In this document: one piece after another, positions 1 to 8,448 of the stretch
How positions within the stretch are numbered: position 1 is the stretch's first letter
Layout of the letters: each line of letters opens with the position of its first letter
DNA from: an uncultured Lachnospiraceae bacterium
GTDB lineage: Bacteria; Bacillota; Clostridia; Lachnospirales; Lachnospiraceae
Direction: 5' to 3'
Assembly (NCBI GenBank): GCA_910587715.1
Contig: CAJUMV010000002.1
Span: 62,001-126,000 of the forward strand
DNA: 64,000 nucleotides
Notes under the pieces: generated by a model
Told to the model about the DNA's origin: nothing
The model's input: only the letters and a program-made list of their open reading frames with translations
The model's database searches: none
Program-made: the position numbers and the translations under genes

Positions 1-607
1 TGACCGCCTTATCTTCCTTCTCAGGGTCAATATCGTCCTCCGTCAGCATCAGATACTCGATATTATCAAGCACACGGTACTCGATATCCTGCCGCACCTG
101 TATCGTCGTGATGGTGTTCGGCACACGGAAGCCGTCCTTTTCATTGAGGAACACGCTGTATTCTCCGGAGCGCAGACCATCCACATAGATGATGCCGTCC
201 ATGTCGGTATCGGTGTACTCGCCCACATCCTGAATCGTGATGGTAAAATCCGCACCCGTCACTAGGCGTCCCACGCTGTCTACCACCATAATCCGCAAAT
301 CCTTCGCTACGGAGCTTATCATCAGAGACACATTTCTGCCGGAGTAAGACTCAATGCTCTTAAACTTCACTTCCGGGTCAAAAAAGGTTTCATCACCCAG
401 AAAAGCAGACAAATCTCCTCCTATCTGCCCGTTTTCCGCCTGATCCCCTTCCTCCGGCAGCGGCGCCTCCTGCTGCACAGGCTCTTCCTCCGCCAAGCCA
501 AGCTTTTGTTTCACCATATCTAAATTTACAATGGCGATTACCGCAAAGACTGCCAAAAATATGACAATCATGCAGACCATCGCCCGTCTCATCCGCTTAG
601 AGTCCAT
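1..607 (-). CDS. Membrane-anchored SpaA-like domain protein (3' end outside window)
   Basis: Read directly on the minus strand: an ATG at 607 opens a frame that stays open to the window edge (202 codons). Residues about 8-28 form one hydrophobic segment after a basic start (MDSKRMRR), so a short cytoplasmic tail and an exported body are expected. A Glu/Pro-rich spacer follows. Residues about 95-170 resemble the prealbumin-like SpaA/Cna-B fold (DFTITIQDVGEYTDTD, GIIYVDGLRSGEYSV), very like the same region of the GH25 lysozyme encoded at 8449-11316. The start overlaps the rmlA stop by 11 bp, implying translational coupling. By analogy the missing C-terminus may carry a hydrolase or wall-binding domain; that is inference. 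Confidence 0.75.
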   Translation of the reverse strand, partial: MDSKRMRRAMVCMIVIFLAVFAVIAIVNLDMVKQKLGLAEEEPVQQEAPLPEEGDQAENGQIGGDLSAFLGDETFFDPEVKFKSIESYSGRNVSLMISSVAKDLRIMVVDSVGRLVTGADFTITIQDVGEYTDTDMDGIIYVDGLRSGEYSVFLNEKDGFRVPNTITTIQVRQDIEYRVLDNIEYLMLTEDDIDPEKEDKAV

Positions 608-1466
608 TTGCAACCTCTACGATATACTGTCCGTAAGCAGTCTTCATAAGGGGCTTGGCCAGTTTAAGCAGCTGCTCCTTCGAAATAAATCCTCTCCTGT
701 AAGCAATTTCCTCAATGCAGGAAATATAAAGTCCCTGTCTTTTCTGAAACGCTGCCACGAAATCCGCCGCGTCAAGCAGCATGTCATGACTGCCCGTATC
801 CAGCCACGCAAAACCCCGCCCCAGGGTTTCCACCCGCAGCGTCCCTCTTTGCAGGTATTCATTGTTGATGCTTGTAATCTCTATCTCACCTCTGGCGGAG
901 GGTTTCACATTCCTTGCAATCTCCACCACGTCATTGTCATAAAAATACAGCCCGGGCACCGCATAGTTGCTCTTCGGGTGTTCCGGCTTCTCCTCTATGG
1001 AAAGCGCCATGCCGTTTTCGTCAAACTCTACGACACCGTACTCTCTCGGGTCCCTCACATAGTAGCCGAAGATAGTCGCGCCGCTCTCCCTCGCCGCCAC
1101 CTCTTTGAGCACCTTGGAAAAGCTCTGCCCATAGAAAATATTGTCGCCGAGAATCAGCGCCACGCTGTCCGTCCCGATAAAATCCGCGCCGATGATAAAG
1201 GCGTCGGCAAGCCCTCTTGGCTGCTCCTGCACTGCATACTCCATACGAAGCCCAAGCTGTTCTCCCGTACCGAAAAGCTCCCGAAAGACCGGAAGGTCTC
1301 TCGGCGTGGATATAATAAGAATCTCCCTGATTCCCGCCAGCATCAAAATGGACAGTGGATAATAAATCATCGGCTTATCGTATACCGGCATAATCTGCTT
1401 GGAAACCGCCTTGGTCAGCGGATAGAGTCTGGTACCCGAACCGCCCGCTAAAATAATACCTTTCAT
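597..1466 (-). CDS. rmlA: Glucose-1-phosphate thymidylyltransferase RmlA
   Basis: Makes dTDP-glucose from dTTP and glucose-1-phosphate, the first step of dTDP-L-rhamnose and related dTDP-sugar synthesis; cytoplasmic. The 289-residue length is typical. The N-terminal nucleotide-binding signature LAGGSGTRLYP (residues 6-16), the ALILGDNIFYG segment and the IEEKPEHPKSNYAVPGLYFYD region are all present. The ATG at 1466 has an AGGAG site (in ACAGGAGAAGACGCG). It lies 83 bp after the DUF4956 gene and overlaps the next gene by 11 bp. rmlB is 5.8 kb upstream on the same strand, separated by the CotH/VTC cluster; rmlC and rmlD are not in the window. Confidence 0.95.
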   Translation of the reverse strand: MKGIILAGGSGTRLYPLTKAVSKQIMPVYDKPMIYYPLSILMLAGIREILIISTPRDLPVFRELFGTGEQLGLRMEYAVQEQPRGLADAFIIGADFIGTDSVALILGDNIFYGQSFSKVLKEVAARESGATIFGYYVRDPREYGVVEFDENGMALSIEEKPEHPKSNYAVPGLYFYDNDVVEIARNVKPSARGEIEITSINNEYLQRGTLRVETLGRGFAWLDTGSHDMLLDAADFVAAFQKRQGLYISCIEEIAYRRGFISKEQLLKLAKPLMKTAYGQYIVEVANGL

Positions 1467-1549
1467 CGCGTCTTCTCCTGTTCCCGTAAAAATTTGTCAC
1501 TGCCGCCACACTTTTTATCCGGACTGCGTAAATCCGGCTGTGTGGGCAT

Positions 1550-2224
1550 TTAGAAGGTCACTTCCCCGTCGTGATCAACCAAAGACGCAGAGATAACGTC
1601 CGGAAGCTCCATCAGCTCCTCTACCAGCATACCGCCCTCTTCGGTTTTGACCTCGACTGCCATATTCAGCTTATCTTTTGTCAGATTGCGCGCCTTCACA
1701 TGCATCATACCGCAGTGCTTTTCCACAATCGACAAAATCCTCCCTTCCGTCTTATAGTCGGAAGCGTTCACCAAAAGGATGACAGCCGGCACACCGGAAG
1801 GCACCCTGTCAAATAATAATATTATCACAGTTATGACGATTGATGCAACTACCGCCACCACGGCAAAGCCCGCGCCGCATATGATACCCGCGCTGATGGA
1901 CCAGAACAGGAACACCAGATCCATGGGGTCCTTAATTGCGGTACGGAATCTCACAATAGACAATGCGCCCACCATGCCCAAAGAAATCACGATGTTTGAC
2001 TGAATCGTCAAAATCACTGCCGCTGTAATCACCGCCAGAGCGATCAAAGAAAGGTTGAAATTGCGGTTATAAAAGGCATTTTTGTTGACCGTTTTGTAAA
2101 TCAGAAAAATATATGCCGCAATCAGCACCGTAATTGCCATGCATATCACAATCTGCGCCACGTCAATCCGCACCGACGCATAGCCCTCCAGAAACGATTT
2201 TTTAAAAATATCAATAAAGCTCAT
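1550..2224 (-). CDS. DUF4956 family membrane protein
   Basis: A 224-residue protein with about four N-terminal membrane segments (roughly residues 15-150) and a soluble C-terminal domain of about 70 residues. The motif LGMVGALSIVRFRTAIKDP, between two helices, is characteristic of the DUF4956 family, whose members commonly sit beside VTC-domain polymerases and CotH kinases; the biochemical role is unknown to me. Start chosen at 2224 because the ATG overlaps the VTC stop as ATGA, with GGGGGAG just upstream; an upstream in-frame start at 2245 is less likely. It may form a membrane partner for the VTC protein. Confidence 0.88.
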   Translation of the reverse strand: MSFIDIFKKSFLEGYASVRIDVAQIVICMAITVLIAAYIFLIYKTVNKNAFYNRNFNLSLIALAVITAAVILTIQSNIVISLGMVGALSIVRFRTAIKDPMDLVFLFWSISAGIICGAGFAVVAVVASIVITVIILLFDRVPSGVPAVILLVNASDYKTEGRILSIVEKHCGMMHVKARNLTKDKLNMAVEVKTEEGGMLVEELMELPDVISASLVDHDGEVTF

Positions 2225-2922
2225 ACCCTGACTCCCCCGTAGCAATTATATTTTCGACATAAATAATATTTGGAAAAACTCGTCCACTGTAAGGAATCGA
2301 GCGATAAGTGCCCGCTGATATAAGAGGGCAGAAGCTCATCCCATTTTACTTCCAGAATGCTTTCCCCCGTGCCGAGCACGCTCCGGAGCGGAATCTCCGG
2401 CTGCAGAAAGCCCGCAATATCATTGGAGGAAGCGATAGCGTCGTCAAACGTCACCCGCACATTGCCCGCATTGCACACAAACGGCATCCGGATATACTGC
2501 ACGATTACCACCGGACGCAGACTTTTTTGCCGCATCTGCGTAAACATAGCCGCCTGAGCCGGGGAAATCTCCCGTTCCGGCTCCGGTATGCCGCCCTCCA
2601 TAAACTGCCTGCACTGCTCCTGCGTAATCGGACACGCGGTTTTTCTCGTCATGCCCCGCCGCTTTGCCTTACATTCCAGACTGATTCGGGACGTATCGCA
2701 ATTATAAAAACGGATGCGGTATTTCTCCCGAGGGTCGTCTCCATTCTCATTTTCATAAAAACAGGCGTCGTCCGGGCTGTCAAAATAGAGACTGCGGATG
2801 AGATACGCCCCGTCTGCCCCGGCATGGACATCCTGCTCCAGAACACCCTGCGCCCGAAGCTTAAGCACCGCCTTTTCTCTGGCGTCTATTCTGTATTTAT
2901 ACTCGTGTCTGTACTCCGTCAA
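2221..2922 (-). CDS. VTC-domain protein (polyphosphate polymerase-like)
   Basis: Related to the catalytic VTC domain that, in yeast Vtc4, makes polyphosphate inside a beta-barrel tunnel. Visible family signatures are RHEYKYRI near the N-terminus, IRSLYFDSP, KYRIRFYN and LECKAKRRG, where alternating basic residues line the tunnel, and EVKWDELLPSYI near the end. I place the start at a TTG (2922) that overlaps the preceding stop as TTGA; the frame stays open upstream to 2997, but that part is Arg/Gly-rich and looks like read-through of the neighbouring gene. It has no membrane helix, so membrane association would come from the DUF4956 partner. Product and substrate in bacteria are inferred. Confidence 0.85.
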   Translation of the reverse strand: MTEYRHEYKYRIDAREKAVLKLRAQGVLEQDVHAGADGAYLIRSLYFDSPDDACFYENENGDDPREKYRIRFYNCDTSRISLECKAKRRGMTRKTACPITQEQCRQFMEGGIPEPEREISPAQAAMFTQMRQKSLRPVVIVQYIRMPFVCNAGNVRVTFDDAIASSNDIAGFLQPEIPLRSVLGTGESILEVKWDELLPSYISGHLSLDSLQWTSFSKYYLCRKYNCYGGVRV

Positions 2923-3842
2923 AGTCCCTGCACCCCGTCCGCAATGTATGCATTTCCTTCCGCCCGCAGCTTTTCCTCCACGGCGTTGACGCTGCACCGT
3001 CCATGATATACATACAAATCCGCTGCCGCACAGATACCGTTTTGTCCCGCTATTACCGAGAGCGTACCGCCGTCTATCTCTATGACGCCTCTTTCGTCCG
3101 CGCCCTGATTTACCGTGCGCAGCCCGTTTTTCTCACTCTCTATGTCTACCGAAGCATCCCGCATGTAAATGCCGTCGTTACCCCTGATACCGTCGCCCTT
3201 TGCCTGCAGCGAAAAGGTGCCGTCCAAAAATTTGAGCCGGTCTTTGCTGCGAATACAGTCCTCGTAGTAACCATATGCCTGTAACACACCGCCGCCGTTA
3301 AACGTGAGGTCGCAGACGCTGTAAAGACATGCCGGCGCCTCCTCACAATCCGTATAATCGGGAGAATCCGCCAGCACATTCTCCGTTCCTGATACAAGTG
3401 TCACAACCACTTTTGCCGCTTCCTGCACCCACAGCGCGGGACCCTTTTGCGAGGTAATCTCCACCCCTGCCAGATACAAGTGCACCAGCTCATCCTCCTC
3501 CGCATCGATAATGAGCTGCCCTTCCAGACTGCCGGAAAGCCAGATATCGCCACTGGCTGTCAGGAGCACCTTCCCGTTTTCATAAGCGTCCAGGTCAATC
3601 CGCTCCGTCCGTTCCCTATCTTCCGGCTCCGTCCGCAGGTCGTGCTTCGTTCTGCGGTCATACTTCAGCCGCTCCGCCAGCCAGTCCGCGTCCTGTTCCG
3701 CGGCAGAGTCCGCACCAATCTGCCCTGTCGAATCCTGCTGCCCCGCCGCGTTTTCTCCCGCGCACGCCGTAAGGAGCATGACCGCGCACAGAATCGAAGC
3801 CGCACAGAATGCCCCGCACCCTCTGCTATTTTCCTTTTTCAC
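2919..3842 (-). CDS. Carbohydrate-binding-domain lipoprotein
   Basis: Predicted exported lipoprotein of about 307 residues. A basic N-terminus (KKENSRG), a hydrophobic stretch and the lipobox LLTAC are followed by a Gln/Ala/Asp-rich spacer. The body has repeated short beta-strand units (VLLTASGDIWLSGSLEG, LVHLYLAGVEI, DLTFNGGGVLQAYG, GVIEIDGGTLSV) as in the right-handed beta-helical 'carbohydrate-binding domain' proteins found with CotH and VTC genes. Start is uncertain: the GTG at 3842 gives the best signal peptide; a TTG at 3860 behind GAGGAG or an ATG at 3962 are alternatives. It is translationally coupled to the VTC gene by a 4-bp overlap. Confidence 0.75.
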   Translation of the reverse strand: MKKENSRGCGAFCAASILCAVMLLTACAGENAAGQQDSTGQIGADSAAEQDADWLAERLKYDRRTKHDLRTEPEDRERTERIDLDAYENGKVLLTASGDIWLSGSLEGQLIIDAEEDELVHLYLAGVEITSQKGPALWVQEAAKVVVTLVSGTENVLADSPDYTDCEEAPACLYSVCDLTFNGGGVLQAYGYYEDCIRSKDRLKFLDGTFSLQAKGDGIRGNDGIYMRDASVDIESEKNGLRTVNQGADERGVIEIDGGTLSVIAGQNGICAAADLYVYHGRCSVNAVEEKLRAEGNAYIADGVQGL

Positions 3843-3915
3843 GCCTCTATTTTTCCACAATGCGCCGACAGCCTCCTCATCACATTGCCATACACAAATT
3901 TTTCCAAAACATGAC

Positions 3916-4272
3916 TCACTTTCCGGAACCCGCTTTTCCTTTTCCAGGAAAAAGCTTCCCAAGGACGCGCTCCAGCACGCCGAGCCCTGCTGCCGCTAAA
4001 AGCGCCAGCGCGGAATAACGGAACACGAAACTGATATCGTAAATGGAATAATAAACCTCTTCCCCCAGATAGTCCGTAGAAAAGCTGACGGTAGTCGCTC
4101 CCTTCAGCACATAAAACGCCGCATACACAAGACAGGCAATGATCAGGTCATGCACAAGCCAGTTTACAGCCGCCCTGCATACATCCTTCCAGTCCGCAAG
4201 CTCTTTCTCTCCCGCAACCTTCCATGTAACCATGCCCGGTACAAGCAATAATAAGATAATAACGCAAACCAT
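3916..4272 (-). CDS. Small membrane protein of the CotH/VTC operon
   Basis: A 118-residue protein with three hydrophobic segments (about residues 1-18, 40-60 and 85-105) and a basic C-terminal tail (LFPGKGKAGSGK). I do not recognise a family. Start set at the ATG 4272 with GGGAGG seven bases upstream; a longer reading to 4311 would overlap the CotH gene and adds a poorly supported Arg-rich stretch. It sits 13 bp after the CotH gene and just before the lipoprotein gene, so it is probably cotranscribed. It could be an accessory membrane subunit. Confidence 0.65.
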   Translation of the reverse strand: MVCVIILLLLVPGMVTWKVAGEKELADWKDVCRAAVNWLVHDLIIACLVYAAFYVLKGATTVSFSTDYLGEEVYYSIYDISFVFRYSALALLAAAGLGVLERVLGKLFPGKGKAGSGK

Positions 4273-4285
4273 AAATACCTCCCGT

Positions 4286-7123
4286 TTACTCCTCCGGCGC
4301 AAACACCGCACGCAGGCAGATGCCTTCCTTCGTCACCGCCGCGTCAATCGTCTCCTCACCCGACTCGTAAGTCCCCTGCCAGCCCACAAAACGATAACCG
4401 TCGTCCGGCACCGCCGTTGCCGTCACGGGATAGTCGGTGAAATACACGCCCCGCCACTCCCCGCCTTGCAAATCCGGCGTGATGGTGTTCAGCACAATCC
4501 TGCCGCCCCGCTTATCTGTGTCCACCTCAGACAGGTCATCTTCACTTTCTGACGCATCTGTCATTTTCGACACATCTGTCACATAAGCAGTCTGCAGCAC
4601 AACTTCCCCGGTCTCCCCGGAAAGCCCCAGCGCCTGTGCGAAATCCGGCACGGCATAATCCGCCCTCTTCTCATAAAACTCGTCTATCACCCCGATATTT
4701 TCCCAGAAAGTATCTACGGTGTATTCCCCGCCGTTAAAGCGGTGATAACTCTTTTCCATAGGCGCCGCATAACGTGCCGCCATCTCATATAGTTTATCAT
4801 GAACATCCCGATACGCAAAGTTTTTATTTGCCATATCCATAAAAGTCAGGCTAAACTGCCGGCGGAACGATTCATTTACAATCAAATTAGACATTAACGG
4901 TGTGGTAAGAGGACTGCCGAACCAGTGCGACTCCTCCAGAAACGGATTCGAGCTGTAAGTGCTCATGCCGTCGTCGTAAATACCTGTAGACTCGTCGGTA
5001 TCATAAACGCCCCAGCGCCATCTCCCGTCCCTGTATTGTGCCGCTTCATCCTTTCCCGTTTCCTCCGACACGTTTTTCGTGGTCTTTTCCACTGTCGTCC
5101 CCGCCTTGTCTCTGGTTCGCCAGCAGCATAAGTTGTTCAACGGCCAGTCCGTGTTGCCGATGTAGATTTCAAAGCAGTAATGGTCGATAAAGCTCTGTAT
5201 ATCCATCATCCGCCCGATTTCCTCATAGCATTCCGGTTGGGACAAATCCTCCTTCTGCGCATAGGACACCAGCTCCTCATACAGAGATAAATCCTCGTCC
5301 CTGCCGACAGATACCCGGTTGTCCTGCTTCACCACAATGACCTCATCCTCGGAAAACCCGTACTTTTCCTCAAAATATCCCGCGCTGAAACGCGATTGTA
5401 AATTATAGAGTCCCCAGTATTCCCCGTTTAAAAACACGGCACACGGCTCTCCCGGCTGGGTTTCTATCCCTCTGTCCGCCACAAGCGACTGGTTAAACAC
5501 ATCCCGCAGCATAGTCACATTGGTGTCGATAGAGCCTGACGTCCGCAGCATCTTAGCGCACAGCCCCAGCGGGTCTTCCCCGTACTCTTCTCTGTCATAA
5601 AAGTTAAATCCCTTCTGGCGCAGGTTTCTGGACGAACCGCCGCGCACCCTGACGCCAATCCGCTCCTCGCCGACGAGATTCTTTTCCGCGTCAAACAATG
5701 CCGCCGTAACCGGTCTCTCCTTCGTCTTATCGGCATGGGTATAATTCGCCATAAAGGAACGCCATATCACGCTCCCGTAATCCGGCGAACGTCTCCGTTT
5801 CCGCTCTTCCTCCTGCTTCCTATAATCCCTGTAATTCACAAGCCATTCCTGATAATCACTGCCCAGCATATAAATGCCGCGCTCCTCAGAAAAAAAGTCC
5901 TCCGGCGCCACCGTCAAAGACAACGTCATCATATCGTCATATCCCGCTTTTTCCCCGAATCCCACAAAATACACCGCCGACGCGCTCTCGCTGACCTCTC
6001 CCGTATCGCTCACCGCAATCGCCCTCACCACCGTGCCCTTGTCAATGCGTTGCTCCGGCTGGTAATCCCCGTCCCGTGAAATACCCTCGATATTGGCATA
6101 ATAGTTCTCTCTGCCGCTGCCGTCCTCTATGAGAAACGGCTCCTCATAAAGCGTCGATTCCACCGTCGGAACACTTCCGTCCGTCGTGTAATAAATGCGC
6201 TGCCCCTGCCCTGCCGACAAAGAAAGCGCAAAGGGCTGTCCATAAAAACCGCTCTTTGCCGAGAAAACAGGCTTCTCCAGCGTAGGGACGACATAAACCG
6301 CCAGATGTTCATTGCTCTCCCCGGGGCTGCCGTTTTTGACCACGCGCCACCCCTCCTTTTTTCTGGCATAAGAAATATCTGTCCCGAGGGGCGGCACCTC
6401 CACCCTGTCCACCGTATTTTCTACATCGTCCACGAGCGTCAGTGTCTCTCCCTCTTCGTTCAGGCGAATGCCCAGATAATAGCAGATTTCTCCGCTTTCC
6501 TCGTCCCTGCTTAACCCGGCGGCGCCGCTTGCAAACAACAGCAGATGGGAGCGCGGTTCGATTACAACCTGCTCTAAGCGTGCACTCTCCGAAAGCTCCT
6601 CTTCGTCCGTCAGATACCATCCGTCCAGCGATACCGCGGTAAAGGAAGGATTATATAATTCAATATAGTCGCTGCTTTTGCCCCTGTCATCCAAAGCAAG
6701 GCTCAGGTTGTGGGCGCAAATTTCACTTATCATCACATGACGCTTCGCGTAATCGTCGTAGGCAATTCCGGCAAGCAGAACCGCCCAGACGCCGGTAAGC
6801 GCAAGCAGATACTTTCGTCCGCCCGCTCCCGCTCCCAAACCTTTCCGCAGACGAAACAGCCCCAGAACAAACGAGAAGCCGTATGTCCCCGCAAAGCAGA
6901 AGACATACAGCAACAGGTTTGCATGATATTGCAGGGAAAAAACAGCGCTGCCAAAAAGCGTATACAGCATACCGGAAACAACCGTAAGAATCAGCAGCGC
7001 ATCACACAGTGTATCCGCCGCAAGCTGCAGCCACTTCTCTCCTGCCCTGTTCCCGTACCGCGGAGCGGCCGCTATAAAGCCCGGTATGATAAATAAAATA
7101 ACGCCCGATACGAATTGCCACAT
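4286..7123 (-). CDS. Membrane-anchored CotH-family kinase with lamin-tail and CHB/HEX_C domains
   Basis: A 945-residue multidomain protein. The N-terminus has four hydrophobic segments (about 5-25, 35-60, 70-92, 105-123). Next is a lamin-tail-like domain (about 130-260: YIELYNPSFTAVSLDGWYL), then a chitobiase/hexosaminidase C-terminal-type domain (IYYTTDGSVPT, about 310-400), then the CotH domain (about 400-830) with RVRGGSSR, YWGLYNLQSR and RWRWGVYDTDES. The end resembles an InlB-type repeat (YPVTATAVPDDGYRFVGW). CotH proteins are atypical kinases that phosphorylate coat or surface proteins; here the catalytic part would be outside the membrane. It starts the cluster with the lipoprotein, VTC and DUF4956 genes. 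The substrate is unknown. Confidence 0.9.
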   Translation of the reverse strand: MWQFVSGVILFIIPGFIAAAPRYGNRAGEKWLQLAADTLCDALLILTVVSGMLYTLFGSAVFSLQYHANLLLYVFCFAGTYGFSFVLGLFRLRKGLGAGAGGRKYLLALTGVWAVLLAGIAYDDYAKRHVMISEICAHNLSLALDDRGKSSDYIELYNPSFTAVSLDGWYLTDEEELSESARLEQVVIEPRSHLLLFASGAAGLSRDEESGEICYYLGIRLNEEGETLTLVDDVENTVDRVEVPPLGTDISYARKKEGWRVVKNGSPGESNEHLAVYVVPTLEKPVFSAKSGFYGQPFALSLSAGQGQRIYYTTDGSVPTVESTLYEEPFLIEDGSGRENYYANIEGISRDGDYQPEQRIDKGTVVRAIAVSDTGEVSESASAVYFVGFGEKAGYDDMMTLSLTVAPEDFFSEERGIYMLGSDYQEWLVNYRDYRKQEEERKRRRSPDYGSVIWRSFMANYTHADKTKERPVTAALFDAEKNLVGEERIGVRVRGGSSRNLRQKGFNFYDREEYGEDPLGLCAKMLRTSGSIDTNVTMLRDVFNQSLVADRGIETQPGEPCAVFLNGEYWGLYNLQSRFSAGYFEEKYGFSEDEVIVVKQDNRVSVGRDEDLSLYEELVSYAQKEDLSQPECYEEIGRMMDIQSFIDHYCFEIYIGNTDWPLNNLCCWRTRDKAGTTVEKTTKNVSEETGKDEAAQYRDGRWRWGVYDTDESTGIYDDGMSTYSSNPFLEESHWFGSPLTTPLMSNLIVNESFRRQFSLTFMDMANKNFAYRDVHDKLYEMAARYAAPMEKSYHRFNGGEYTVDTFWENIGVIDEFYEKRADYAVPDFAQALGLSGETGEVVLQTAYVTDVSKMTDASESEDDLSEVDTDKRGGRIVLNTITPDLQGGEWRGVYFTDYPVTATAVPDDGYRFVGWQGTYESGEETIDAAVTKEGICLRAVFAPEE

Positions 7124-7146
7124 ACCACACCTTTACTTCGCCTGAT

Positions 7147-7275
7147 ACATAACCATTCAGCCTTCGGCTTCATAGTTACTGCATCCGGTCTATTCCATTT
7201 TTGCCTTCAGCAAAGAGACCGGATGCTTCTCAACCTTTACTTTTTTTCACGGACTTTGCAGCAAGTGCAAAGTCC
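7147..7275 (-). promoter_or_regulatory. Three-hairpin intergenic element between rmlB and the CotH gene
   Basis: Three inverted repeats fill most of the 159-bp gap. A perfect 10-bp stem is at 7251-7275 (GGACTTTGCA/TGCAAAGTCC, 5-base loop). A perfect 11-bp stem has arms 7181-7191 and 7216-7226 (GCATCCGGTCT/AGACCGGATGC). An imperfect stem at about 7149-7177 surrounds AGCC-TTC-GGCT. The first stem is followed on the minus strand by an A-rich, not U-rich, tract, so a standard terminator is not evident. It may tune read-through from rmlB or be a processed leader. Confidence 0.6.
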
Positions 7276-7282
7276 TGAGCTG

Positions 7283-8362
7283 TTACTTCAGATACATTTC
7301 TTCATAATACTTCTGGTAATCGCCGCTGGTCACATTTTTCATCCAGTCCTCATGGGCGAAATACCACTCGATCGTGCGGCGGATGCCGTCTTTAAACATC
7401 GTTTCCGGCTCCCAGCCGATCTCCTTACGAATCTTGTCCGGCGCGATTGCGTAACGCCTGTCATGCCCCTTGCGGTCCTCCACATAGGTAATCAAATCTT
7501 CCGTCAGATGTGCCCTGCGGCTGTCCGTTTCCGGAAGCATCTCCCGCAGCGTCTCTATGATAATCTTCACAATCTCAATATTCTGCTTCTCATTATGACC
7601 GCCCACATTGTAAGTCTCAAAAAGCCGTCCCTTCTCCTGCACCATGTCGATCGCCTTCGCATGGTCCTCCACGTAGAGCCAGTCACGCACATTTTTCCCG
7701 TCCCCGTAGACCGGCAGCTTCTTGCCCTGCAGCGCATTGTTGATGATCAGCGGAATCAGCTTCTCTGGAAACTGGTACGGTCCGTAGTTATTGGAGCAGT
7801 TGGTGATATTTGCCGGGAAATGATAGGTGTCCATATACGCCTTCACCAGCATATCGGAGCCGGCTTTGCTGGCGGAATAGGGGCTGTGCGGTGCGTAGGG
7901 CGTCGTCTCATAGAAATACCCGCCGTCGTCCGGAAGGGAACCGTACACTTCGTCGGTGGACACATGCAGGAACCGCTTGTCCTCCTGAAAGCCGCCGTCC
8001 GGCAGTTCCCATGCCGCCTTCGCACAGTTTAACATCACCGCCGTGCCGTACACATTGGTCTGCACGAACACCTCGGGATTCCTGATGCTTCTGTCCACAT
8101 GACTTTCCGCCGCGAAATGAACGACTCTGTCAATGTCATTTTCGGCAAAAATCTTCTCAATGGCTGCCTTGTCGCAGATATCCGCCTTAATGAACGTGTA
8201 ATTGTCTTTTGTTTCCACTTCCTTCAGATTTTCCGGATTGCCCGCATAAGTCAGCGCGTCCACATTGATGATGCGGATGGTATCCCCATACTTTTTAAAC
8301 ATGTAGTGGATATAATTGGAACCGATAAAACCCGCGCCCCCTGTTACCAGATATGTTTTCAT
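7283..8362 (-). CDS. rmlB: dTDP-glucose 4,6-dehydratase RmlB
   Basis: Converts dTDP-glucose to dTDP-4-keto-6-deoxyglucose, the second step toward dTDP-rhamnose and other deoxysugars. The 359-residue extended SDR protein shows the NAD-binding TGGAGFIG (residues 7-14), HFAAESHVDRS, the STDEVYG segment that holds the catalytic acid pair (about 135-141) and the YSASK catalytic Tyr/Lys (about Y162/K166). Start at ATG 8362 behind AGGAGGGAG; a TTG six bases upstream is possible. A plausible promoter lies at 8411-8440, so this gene probably heads the transcript that leads to the CotH cluster and rmlA. Confidence 0.95.
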   Translation of the reverse strand: MKTYLVTGGAGFIGSNYIHYMFKKYGDTIRIINVDALTYAGNPENLKEVETKDNYTFIKADICDKAAIEKIFAENDIDRVVHFAAESHVDRSIRNPEVFVQTNVYGTAVMLNCAKAAWELPDGGFQEDKRFLHVSTDEVYGSLPDDGGYFYETTPYAPHSPYSASKAGSDMLVKAYMDTYHFPANITNCSNNYGPYQFPEKLIPLIINNALQGKKLPVYGDGKNVRDWLYVEDHAKAIDMVQEKGRLFETYNVGGHNEKQNIEIVKIIIETLREMLPETDSRRAHLTEDLITYVEDRKGHDRRYAIAPDKIRKEIGWEPETMFKDGIRRTIEWYFAHEDWMKNVTSGDYQKYYEEMYLK

Positions 8363-8410
8363 TTGCAATCGCTCCCTCCTGTCTCTCTGTAAATATTTTT
8401 TCTTTCTGTT

Positions 8411-8440
8411 ATATTATCCGCAAAACGGTTTCCCATGCAA
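8411..8440 (-). promoter_or_regulatory. Putative sigma-A promoter of rmlB
   Basis: On the minus strand TTGCAT (8440-8435) and TAATAT (8416-8411) are separated by 18 bp, and the -10 box lies about 49 bp from the rmlB ATG. The two elements are close to consensus; no transcription data are available here. Confidence 0.5.
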
Positions 8441-8448
8441 GTGTCGCC

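Noticed and set aside
531..1451. Long plus-strand frame opposite rmlA (306 codons)
   Set aside because: It is the complement of a well-conserved rmlA gene, is rich in His/Arg/Leu and has no recognisable motif or ribosome site.
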